Assembly (NCBI GenBank): GCA_044866695.1
Contig: JBIOUF010000033.1
Coordinates: 1 to 10,049 of the forward strand
Length of the DNA stretch: 10,049 bases
Reading direction: 5' to 3'
Source of the DNA: JBIOUF01 sp044866695
Lineage (GTDB): Bacteria > Actinomycetota > Actinomycetes > Propionibacteriales > Nocardioidaceae
Part shown: piece after piece, positions 1 through 6,110 of the stretch
How the letters are laid out: every line of letters begins with the position of its first letter
Position numbering within the stretch: position 1 is the stretch's first letter
Made by a program: the position numbers and the translations under genes
Notes under the pieces: generated by a model
The model's database searches: none
What the model saw: the letters and a program-made list of their open reading frames with translations, nothing else
What the model was told of the DNA's origin: nothing

Positions 1-160
1 TGAAGATCCGGCCGTTGTGCAGCCGGAGCCCCTCCCACACCGCGTCGCCGCCTTGAACGGCGGAGTCGAACGGGCTGACCCCGGCCTGGTCCCGGTGCAC
101 CAGCCGGTCGCCGATCCAGACGACGAGGTCGCGGTTGCGCTCGTCAAAGGTCTGCAGCAT
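1..160 (-). CDS. Class IV (branched-chain type) aminotransferase, N-terminal fragment
   Basis: Partial gene: the start is inside the window and the rest lies beyond the left edge. I translated the reverse complement by hand and obtained 53 residues beginning MLQTFDERNRDLVVWIGDRL, followed by VSPFDSAVQGGDAVWEGLRL and NGRIF. The pattern W-I/N-G-x-L-V near residue 15, then a D-S-x-x-x-G-D-x-x-x-E-G-L-R block, is the typical opening of PLP fold-type IV enzymes (branched-chain or D-amino acid aminotransferases, aminodeoxychorismate lyase). Its ATG overlaps the TGA of the sulfotransferase-like gene upstream (TGATG), and a GGAGG lies 4 nt before it, so the two genes are translationally coupled. The catalytic lysine and substrate-binding residues are outside the window, so the substrate cannot be called. 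The family is fairly certain and the specificity unknown. Confidence 0.8.
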   Translation of the reverse strand, partial: MLQTFDERNRDLVVWIGDRLVHRDQAGVSPFDSAVQGGDAVWEGLRLHNGRIF

Positions 161-897
161 CAGCCCTCCCGGGCGCAGAGGCGGTACGGCGCGAGCGCGT
201 CGTAGTACGGCTGGCACCGCTGGAGCAGCCGCGCGAGCCGGTCGGGCAGGGGATCGCCCGACCCGGGGGAGTCACGTGCGAAGCCGGTCGACGCCTCGAC
301 GCCGGCGTACCAGTGCCGGGCCCACACGCCGTCGGTGTCCCGCGGCCCGGCCGGCCAGGAGAGCATCACCTCGAGGAAGCGGACCCCGACCGCCTCGCAC
401 AGCAACGTCAGCGTTCCCCGCGGGTCGCGCAGGACGTCGGCCGCGTCGACGACCGGCCCACCGAACCGCTCGAACAGCTCCAGCTGCTGCGGCAGACCGA
501 GGTCCTCCAACGTCGGCTCCTCGCGGACCTTGGCGTACGAGGTCAGCACACGTTCAGGGTCGCGGACCAGGAACGCATTCCGCAGCGACGACAGCGGCCG
601 GCGCGGGAACGCCGGAAGCAGGTGATGGGTCATGTGCTTCTGGTACTGCACCGGCGTCGCCACCGGCCCGCGGGTGAGCTCGGCCAGCACCACCGACGGG
701 TCGGCCTGCTGTGAGGCGATGATGTCGTCACGACCAGGGTGGTCCAGCCCCGTCGCAACCAGGTACGCGGCGTACAGCGGCTCGTCGACCACCGAACAGT
801 CCGGCCGGTTCCCGAAGCTGCGCATCAACGCCGTGGACAGGTTCCGGGGGCCGGACCACATCGCGACCCGCACCGGCTCCTGCACACCCTCACCCAT
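160..897 (-). CDS. PAPS-sulfotransferase-like family protein
   Basis: A 245-residue cytoplasmic protein. Residues 9-27 (VRVAMWSGPRNLSTALMRS) form the N-terminal beta strand and P-loop-like 5'-phosphosulfate-binding loop seen in bacterial sulfotransferase-like proteins. FLVRDPERVLTSYAK at residues 109-123 matches the 3'-phosphate-binding strand/helix (Arg112 and Ser120 placed as in the R-x7-S motif). The length is usual for this stand-alone bacterial group. The start is uncertain: no clear Shine-Dalgarno precedes the ATG at 897, and in-frame GTG codons at residues 5 and 9 would still keep the P-loop. The stop overlaps the ATG of the aminotransferase fragment by one base, so the two are one transcriptional unit. 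Members of this group are often labelled sulfotransferase or branched-chain-aminotransferase-like from such pairing, and no substrate is established. Sulfation activity is therefore only a family-level guess. Confidence 0.72.
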   Translation of the reverse strand: MGEGVQEPVRVAMWSGPRNLSTALMRSFGNRPDCSVVDEPLYAAYLVATGLDHPGRDDIIASQQADPSVVLAELTRGPVATPVQYQKHMTHHLLPAFPRRPLSSLRNAFLVRDPERVLTSYAKVREEPTLEDLGLPQQLELFERFGGPVVDAADVLRDPRGTLTLLCEAVGVRFLEVMLSWPAGPRDTDGVWARHWYAGVEASTGFARDSPGSGDPLPDRLARLLQRCQPYYDALAPYRLCAREG

Positions 898-938
898 CGG
901 CAGCAGTCTGCCCTCGTTGCCTACGAGACGGCACCCCT

Positions 939-958
939 GGCTTGCCCGGTGGGCAGCC
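939..958 (-). terminator. Possible hairpin terminator after the demethylase gene
   Basis: GGC-T-TGCCC, loop GGT, GGGCA-GCC forms an eight-pair GC-rich stem with one bulged base, about 20 nt beyond the demethylase stop codon and before the sulfotransferase-like gene on the same strand. No U-tract follows, which is common for actinobacterial hairpins but makes the call weak. If real, it separates the demethylase transcript from the sulfotransferase/aminotransferase unit. Confidence 0.35.
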
Positions 959-978
959 GCGCGGCATGGTCTGCAGGA

Positions 979-3021
979 TCAGATCGGTTGGCACAGCCGG
1001 ATGGCGTCGTAGATGGCGGTGTGGATGTTGCGGCTCGACACGGCGTCACCGATCCGGTAGACCGCGAACCGGCCGTCCTCGTTGCGTACCACGGACTGCG
1101 GCTCCATGGCCAGCAGCTGTCGGTGGTTGACCTCACCGAGGTTGCGCGACTGCGGCACCAGCTCGAAGTAGAGGTCGGCGACAGGAGTCGTCCCGTTCTC
1201 GACCACGACGTGGTCGACGGTTCGTTCGACGGTTCTGTCCGCGTACTCGTTCCACAAGGTGACGACGAGTCGTCCGTCGGCGGCCTTGCGTACCGACCGG
1301 AGCCGGTATGTGAGCGTGACGTCGACGTCGAACTCCGCGAACGCCTGCAGATAGGCCGGCGAGTTCATGCTTCCCACGTCGGGTGCCAGCTGCCGGTCGG
1401 GAACCACCAGCTGCACGTGGGCCCCGCGACGGGCCAGCATCTCCACGGCATCCATGCCGGCGTGGCCGCCGTTGTCGTCGAACACCAGCACGTCCCCGGT
1501 CGGGCGGAAGGAGCCGCTCATCACGTCCCACGAGTCGTGCACCAGTCCCTGGCCCTCGGCGAGGAACTCTGCGCTCGGCATGCCGCCCGTGGCGATGACC
1601 ACGACGTCGGGGTCCTCGGCGAGCACGTCGGCCTCGTCCGCGTAGTGGTCCAAGCGAATGTCGACACCGTGGTGCTGGGCCTCCGCGACGCGCCAGTCGA
1701 CGATGCCGATCAGGTCGCGGCGACGAGGTGACGCGCTGGCGAGCAGGATCTGGCCACCCGGCTGGGTGCCGGCCTCGAACACGACGACGTGGTGCCCCCG
1801 CTCACCCAGCACACGCGCGGCCTCCAGTCCTCCCGGCCCGGCTCCCACGACCACCGCTCGTCTGGGACGTCTGCTGGGGTGGAGGACATGGCCGATCGTC
1901 TGCTCACGGCCGGTGGCGGCATTGTGGATGCACTTGGTGTCCCCTGCCTGGTAGATCGCATCCAGGCAGTAGTTAGCGCCGACGCATGGACGGATCCGGC
2001 CCTCCATGCCCTCGGCCATCTTGTTGACCAGGTGCGGGTCGGCGATCTGTGCCCGGGTCATCCCGATCAGGTCGACCAGCCCTTCGCGAACGGCGTACCG
2101 CGCGGTCGCCACGTCCTGCACGCGTGAGGCGTGCATGACGGGGATGCCGAGGTCTCTGCGTACCTTGCCGGTGAACTCCAGGAACGGCGCCGAAGGCGTT
2201 CCCATCGACGGGATCACCTCAGCAAGGGCCTGGTCGGTCTCGATCGTGCCAACGATCGTGCTCAGGAAGTCGATACCGTCGGCAACGTAGTGCTGGGCGG
2301 CCATGAGCGCGTCGTCGTAGGACAGTCCCTCGGCGCGTCGTTCGTCCATGGACATGCGGACGCCCAGGACGAAGTCTGGGCCGACCGCCTCGCGAACCCG
2401 GGAGATGACCATGCGGGCGAATGCCGTCCGGTTCTCCAGTGAGCCGCCGAACCGGTCGTCACGCTTGTTGGTCAGAGGAGAGACGAAGTTGTCCAGGAGG
2501 TGGCCGTAGTGCTGGAACTCGACCCCGTCGAGGCCTGCGTGCTTGCACCGCACTGCGGCCTCCGCGTAGTCCTGGGCGATGCGATCGAGGTCCCATTCCT
2601 CGGCCTGCTTGGAGAACGAGCGGTGTGCCGGCTCGCGTAGCCCAGATGCCGAGACCACCGGGAGCATGTCACCGGCGTAGTTGCTCGTCCGCCAGCCCAG
2701 ATGCGTCAGCTGGATCATCACCGCAGCTCCCGCCTCGTGCACGTCGTCGGCGAGGCGGCGAAGCCAGGGCACGATCTCGTCCTTGTACGCCGTCAGGTTG
2801 CCGAACGAGGGAGGACTGTCCGGTGAGACGACAGCGGAACCACCGATCATCGTCAGTCCGACGCCACCCTTGGCCTTCTCCAGATGGTAGAGGCGGTACC
2901 GGTCCTTCGGCATGCCGTCCTCGCTGAACGCCGGCTCATGTGAAGTGCTCACAACGCGGTTGCGGAGCCTGAGGTGTTTCAACGCGTACGGCTGCAGCAG
3001 GGGGTCCAGACCAGCACTCAC
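979..3021 (-). CDS. StcD/TMADH-type flavoprotein, probable N-methylproline demethylase
   Basis: About 680 residues if translated from the GTG at 3021, which has AGGAG 5 nt upstream; an in-frame ATG at 3048 lacks a good Shine-Dalgarno. Residues 1-345 are an Old Yellow Enzyme-type FMN TIM barrel (HLRLRNRVVSTSHEPAF near residue 17, EFQHYGHLLDNFVSP near 168, RFGGSLENR near 190). A cysteine cluster follows (C346, C352, C364), then a dinucleotide-binding fold starting with VVVGAGPGGLEAA at about 390, ATGG at 477, and a C-terminal GDAVSSRNIHTAI segment. This is the architecture of trimethylamine dehydrogenase, 2,4-dienoyl-CoA reductase and the stachydrine-catabolic N-methylproline demethylase StcD. 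Two points stand out. The TMADH flavin-linking Cys position appears to be Glu29 (SHEP), so the FMN should not be covalently bound. One of four Fe-S cysteines is Ala349. It is divergent from an amino-acid importer, and a proline-racemase homologue and a reductase lie nearby, which favours a proline-derived N-methyl substrate over trimethylamine or dienoyl-CoA. Family is certain; substrate is inferred. Confidence 0.85.
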   Translation of the reverse strand: MSAGLDPLLQPYALKHLRLRNRVVSTSHEPAFSEDGMPKDRYRLYHLEKAKGGVGLTMIGGSAVVSPDSPPSFGNLTAYKDEIVPWLRRLADDVHEAGAAVMIQLTHLGWRTSNYAGDMLPVVSASGLREPAHRSFSKQAEEWDLDRIAQDYAEAAVRCKHAGLDGVEFQHYGHLLDNFVSPLTNKRDDRFGGSLENRTAFARMVISRVREAVGPDFVLGVRMSMDERRAEGLSYDDALMAAQHYVADGIDFLSTIVGTIETDQALAEVIPSMGTPSAPFLEFTGKVRRDLGIPVMHASRVQDVATARYAVREGLVDLIGMTRAQIADPHLVNKMAEGMEGRIRPCVGANYCLDAIYQAGDTKCIHNAATGREQTIGHVLHPSRRPRRAVVVGAGPGGLEAARVLGERGHHVVVFEAGTQPGGQILLASASPRRRDLIGIVDWRVAEAQHHGVDIRLDHYADEADVLAEDPDVVVIATGGMPSAEFLAEGQGLVHDSWDVMSGSFRPTGDVLVFDDNGGHAGMDAVEMLARRGAHVQLVVPDRQLAPDVGSMNSPAYLQAFAEFDVDVTLTYRLRSVRKAADGRLVVTLWNEYADRTVERTVDHVVVENGTTPVADLYFELVPQSRNLGEVNHRQLLAMEPQSVVRNEDGRFAVYRIGDAVSSRNIHTAIYDAIRLCQPI

Positions 3022-3087
3022 GACCTCTCCTCGCGGGTCGGGTGACATGTCACACGCTACTCGGACCTTGCTCCCGCGGCTCATGGT

Positions 3088-3093
3088 TGTCAA
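3088..3093 (-). promoter_or_regulatory. Possible -35 element for the demethylase
   Basis: Read on the minus strand this is a perfect TTGACA, about 67 bases upstream of the preferred GTG start. The segment 17-18 nt downstream (CAAGGT/AAGGTC) is a poor -10, so the assignment is tentative. A better-looking -10 hexamer, TACAAT, occurs on the same strand within the operator at 3137-3142, but I see no matching -35 for it. Confidence 0.25.
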
Positions 3094-3125
3094 GGAGATT
3101 CGCCAAGGATCCATGTCAGAAGGGC

Positions 3126-3156
3126 TTGCCAAGGCCATTGTACAGTGCAATGATAC
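3126..3156 (+). promoter_or_regulatory. Possible promoter of the importer operon
   Basis: TTGCCA at 3126-3131 and TGATAC at 3151-3156 resemble -35 and -10 elements with a 19-nt spacer, longer than the ideal 17. The palindromic operator lies within this spacer and over the -10, the arrangement expected for a repressor that blocks RNA polymerase. Transcription would begin near 3163, giving a leader of about 70 nt before the TTG start at 3234. This is based on hexamer resemblance only. Confidence 0.3.
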
Positions 3157-3162
3157 ATGGCA
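3136..3162. promoter_or_regulatory. Composite palindromic operator, probable GntR/FCD site
   Basis: Two overlapping dyads share a half-site. CATTGTACAGTGCAATG (3136-3152) is palindromic except for one mismatched pair around a central base. TGCAATG-ATA-CATGGCA (3146-3162) is a 7-3-7 inverted repeat with one mismatch. The second matches the perfect repeat TGCAATG-TAC-CATTGCA found upstream of the OCD-family reductase at 9055-9071. FCD-subfamily GntR regulators generally bind AT-rich dyads of this size (TTGTA/TACAA-like), and such a gene lies in the cluster. The site sits in the 212-bp gap between the divergent demethylase and importer genes and could control both. Which protein binds is inferred from proximity. 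Confidence 0.7.
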
Positions 3163-3233
3163 CCCGAGCGCCCCTCGTCGTGACCGTGCTGAGAAGGCCA
3201 AGACACGCGCTCCCAGAGTCCTCGGAGGGTCCA

Positions 3234-4154
3234 TTGAGTCGTCGCTTCCCGATCCGGCCTCACAGGGTCTTGCTGGCTGTGTCAGCGATGTCGATGCTCC
3301 TCCCGACCGCCGCGTGCGGCCTCATGTCGGACGAGTCTCCGCAGACTCAGGGTTCGACGACGGATGAGGTGCCGGAGATCGCCAAGATGGTCCCGGAGTC
3401 CGTCCGCGAGCAGGGTTACCTCGACGTGGCCAGCGAGATCTACGCGCCGGCGGTCATCGCTCCTGCGGGAGGTGGAGAGCCAACGGGTTGGGAAATCGAG
3501 CAGACCCGGGCAATCGCCGAGGTGATGGGCCTGAAGGCACGCTTCACCATCGTTCCGTTCGACTCGATCGTCCCCGGGTTGCAGGGCGGGCGCTGGCAGG
3601 CTGCCGCGGGGGAGATCATCGCCACGCCGGAGCGCGCGAAGGTCGTGGACTTCGTGGTCAACCACGTCTCCAGCGACGCGCTGCTGGTCAAGGCGGGCAG
3701 CGACATCGCGGCTGACAGCGAGGAGGACCTCTGCGGGCTGACGATCACCGTCCAGCTCGGGTCGTTCGAGGCGGACTACGCCTCCAAGATCGCGAGACGC
3801 TGTGAGGAGAGCGGCAAGCCGACCGAGGTCAAGACGTTCCAGGAGCAGGCGGCGGTGAACCTCGCGGTGAGCAGAGGCCGGGCCGATGCCGGGCTCGGTG
3901 CGGCGAGCCAGGTCGCCTATGTGGCGGACCAGGCCGAGGGGACGTTCGAGGTCGTCGAGCTGGACTGGGCGCCGGACTTCTACACCGGTCTCGTGCTTGC
4001 GCGGAACGAGGACTCCGGCCAGCTCGCTCAGGCGGCCGCGGCGGCGACGGACCACCTGATCGAGGAGGGCGTCATCCAGGACATCCTCGACGAGTTCAAC
4101 GGCGGGCTCGGAGCCATCGACAAGGCTCGCATCGTCCCGCCGCCCGCTTCCTGA
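3234..4154 (+). CDS. Amino-acid-type ABC transporter substrate-binding lipoprotein
   Basis: A 306-residue secreted lipoprotein of the polar amino acid (PAAT) uptake family. The TTG at 3234 is chosen because GGAGGG lies 4 nt before it and it gives a textbook leader: basic SRRFPIRPHR, hydrophobic VLLAVSAMSMLLP, then TAAC with Cys28 as lipidation site. The upstream in-frame ATG at 3150 falls inside the operator and has no Shine-Dalgarno. Mature features are the PTGWEIEQTRAIAEVMG block (residues 83-99, Asp of the usual G-F/Y-D replaced by Glu), TPERAKVVDF (residues 131-140, with Arg134 at the ligand-carboxylate position) and paired cysteines 167 and 190 as in many actinobacterial members. In GRADAGLGAASQVAY (215-229) the Asp that usually contacts the ligand alpha-amino group appears to be Ala223. 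It heads the importer operon (37 bp before the permease). The ligand is inferred to be a modified proline. Confidence 0.88.
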   Translation: MSRRFPIRPHRVLLAVSAMSMLLPTAACGLMSDESPQTQGSTTDEVPEIAKMVPESVREQGYLDVASEIYAPAVIAPAGGGEPTGWEIEQTRAIAEVMGLKARFTIVPFDSIVPGLQGGRWQAAAGEIIATPERAKVVDFVVNHVSSDALLVKAGSDIAADSEEDLCGLTITVQLGSFEADYASKIARRCEESGKPTEVKTFQEQAAVNLAVSRGRADAGLGAASQVAYVADQAEGTFEVVELDWAPDFYTGLVLARNEDSGQLAQAAAAATDHLIEEGVIQDILDEFNGGLGAIDKARIVPPPAS

Positions 4155-4190
4155 GGCTCGGCCGGGCCAGCCTTTGCATGGAGAGGCCAT

Positions 4191-5138
4191 GTGATGACCA
4201 CCTTCGACGACCAGCACACCGGCACCGGGAGAAGGCCGCCGACAGAGACGGTGCAGCTCAGGCACCCGGGACGGACTCTGGGAGGAGCGGTTGCGCTGTT
4301 CCTGGCGGCCATCTTGGGGTACTCGCTTCTGACCAACGAGAACTTCCAGTGGGACGTTGTGGGCGAGTACATGTTCCACCGCAACATCCTCCGCGGCCTG
4401 GCTCGCACCCTGCTCCTCACGGCGTTCGCCATGACCGCCGGGATCCTGTTCGGAATCGTGCTCGCGGCCTGCCGACTGTCACAGAACAGGGTTCTGTCCA
4501 CGGTGTCCGGCGCGTACCTGTGGTTCTTCCGGGGCACGCCTCTGCTGGTCCAGCTCGTGTTCTGGTACAACCTCTCGGCGCTGTACCCTCGGTTGGGCCT
4601 CGGCATCCCGTTCGGCGGGCCCGAGTTCTGGAGCGCAGACACCAACACCGTCCTGTCGTTGTGGCTGGTGGCCCTGCTGGGGCTGAGCCTCAACGAGTCG
4701 GCGTACATGGCCGAGATCGTTCGCGGCGGTCTGTTGGCCGTTCCCCGGCACCAGACCGAGGCTGCGACCGCACTGGGCATGTCTGGTTGGCTGACGTTCC
4801 GCCGTATCGTCCTGCCGCAGGCGCTGCGGATCATCGTCCCGCCCACGGGCAACCAGGTCATCGGCATGCTGAAGCACAGCTCACTGGTCAGCGTCATCGC
4901 CCTGCCGGAGCTGTTGTACTCCGCCCAGCTCATCTACTCGCAGAACTTCCAGACGATCCCTCTGCTGATCGTGGTGTCGATCTGGTACCTCATCTGCACC
5001 TCTGTCCTGATGGTGGTCCAGAGTCGTATCGAACGCCACTACGGCCGGGGAGTCCCCGGTGCGCGTCCGAGCCGGGCCGCGGGGCGGCGCCTGCCTGGCC
5101 TGCGCCCCCGGGTTGCCGGTGGCGAGGCCCAAGGGTGA
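4191..5138 (+). CDS. PAAT-family ABC transporter permease
   Basis: A 315-residue integral membrane protein of the HisM/GlnP/ArtQ type that forms the translocation channel, probably as a homodimer because only one permease gene is present. About five to six hydrophobic segments are visible (roughly residues 31-48, 70-95, 104-135, 153-178, 208-245, 257-277). The EAA loop that docks on the ATPase is EAATALGMSGWLTFRRIVLP at 190-209, and the FFRGTPLLVQL motif at 112-122 is typical of the family. The start is either GTG at 4191 or the adjacent ATG at 4194; GGAGAGG at 4180-4186 serves both. A basic, proline/glycine-rich tail of about 30 residues after SRIERHYGR is longer than usual and probably not part of the fold. 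It lies 37 bp after the binding protein and 65 bp before the ATPase, in one operon. Confidence 0.92.
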   Translation: MMTTFDDQHTGTGRRPPTETVQLRHPGRTLGGAVALFLAAILGYSLLTNENFQWDVVGEYMFHRNILRGLARTLLLTAFAMTAGILFGIVLAACRLSQNRVLSTVSGAYLWFFRGTPLLVQLVFWYNLSALYPRLGLGIPFGGPEFWSADTNTVLSLWLVALLGLSLNESAYMAEIVRGGLLAVPRHQTEAATALGMSGWLTFRRIVLPQALRIIVPPTGNQVIGMLKHSSLVSVIALPELLYSAQLIYSQNFQTIPLLIVVSIWYLICTSVLMVVQSRIERHYGRGVPGARPSRAAGRRLPGLRPRVAGGEAQG

Positions 5139-5203
5139 CCGCCGCCTGAGCTGCCCTCCAGCTCGATCGCATCGCCCGCTCGCTCACGTGAGGAAGTGAA
5201 CAG

Positions 5204-6022
5204 ATGACCACCTCGACCCCGCCGGCAGGCCCTGGCACTGCGCGCCATGGCACTGGGCTGCACGACCCGATCGTGGAGATCTTCGACCTTCACAAGGACT
5301 TCGGAGCGACGAGCGTGCTGCGCGGCGTCAACCTCGAAGTCCGGCGCGGCGAGGTGCTGTGTGTTCTTGGACGGTCCGGGTCGGGCAAGAGCACGATGCT
5401 TCGGACCATCAACCATCTCGAGCGTCCGTCCAGCGGGGCGATCGTCGTCAACGGCGAGGTCGTCGGCTACCGGGAGAAGCACGGCAAGCTCTACGAGCTG
5501 CGACCGCGTGAGGTGGCCCGCCATCGGGCCGACACCGGAATGGTCTTCCAGTCCTTCAACCTCTTTCCGCATCTCACCGTGCTGGAGAACCTCATCGAGG
5601 CCCCGCGTCGCGTCCGCAAGCAACCCGTGGACCAGTGCGTTGCCGATGCGATGCGCGCCCTGGAGGACGTCGGGATGCGCGAGAAGGCTGATGTCTACCC
5701 CAGCACGCTCTCCGGAGGGCAGCAGCAGCGCGTGGCGATCGCGCGCGCGTTGGTCATGAAGCCACATGTCATGCTGTTCGACGAGCCCACGTCCGCGCTC
5801 GACCCCGAGTTGGTGGGAGAGGTCCTCGAGGTGATGAGGCGCCTCGCCGACAGTGGCATGACGATGATCGTCGTGACCCATGAGATCGGGTTCGCTCGTA
5901 ACGTCGCCGACCGAGTCGTGTTCATGGCAGACGGCGTCATCGCCGAGCAGGGGCCTCCCGAGCAGGTCCTCGACAACCCCAGACAACCCGCGACTCAGAC
6001 ATTCTTGAAGAACCTCATGTAA
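5204..6022 (+). CDS. PAAT-family ABC transporter ATP-binding protein
   Basis: A 272-residue cytoplasmic ATPase that powers the importer. All nucleotide-binding motifs are intact: Walker A GRSGSGKST (56-64), Q-loop Gln116 in MVFQSFNLFPH, signature LSGGQQQR (169-176), Walker B VMLFDEP (189-195) and H-loop His226. The insertion VVGYREKHGKLYELRPREVARH between the Walker A region and the Q-loop resembles that of the HisP/OccP/NocP branch rather than the shorter GlnQ branch. About 20 extra residues precede the first strand (IVEIFDLHKDFG). The ATG at 5204 has AGGAAG 7 nt upstream. It follows the permease by 65 bp and precedes the racemase-family gene by 88 bp, so the four genes are probably co-transcribed. 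The substrate cannot be read from this subunit. Confidence 0.95.
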   Translation: MTTSTPPAGPGTARHGTGLHDPIVEIFDLHKDFGATSVLRGVNLEVRRGEVLCVLGRSGSGKSTMLRTINHLERPSSGAIVVNGEVVGYREKHGKLYELRPREVARHRADTGMVFQSFNLFPHLTVLENLIEAPRRVRKQPVDQCVADAMRALEDVGMREKADVYPSTLSGGQQQRVAIARALVMKPHVMLFDEPTSALDPELVGEVLEVMRRLADSGMTMIVVTHEIGFARNVADRVVFMADGVIAEQGPPEQVLDNPRQPATQTFLKNLM

Positions 6023-6110
6023 GGGTGCCCGCAGACCACGCCGCTTGCACTCACCCCGCCGGCCCTCGCGACGCTCTCGCGCGGCACACCATGAAAGGGG
6101 GCGCCAGCCC

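Noticed and set aside
739..1731. Plus-strand open frame of 330 residues opposite the demethylase and sulfotransferase-like genes.
   Set aside because: It spans two real minus-strand genes and their gap, and its composition (Val/His/Asp/Arg-rich) is that of an antisense frame.
3049..3234. N-terminal extension of the demethylase reading frame up to 3234.
   Set aside because: It crosses the operator, has no family resemblance, and the GTG at 3021 has a strong Shine-Dalgarno; the open frame reflects high GC.
3282..4379. Long minus-strand open frame opposite the binding protein gene.
   Set aside because: Arg/His/Leu-rich shadow translation; the plus-strand frame has a signal peptide and all PAAT family motifs.
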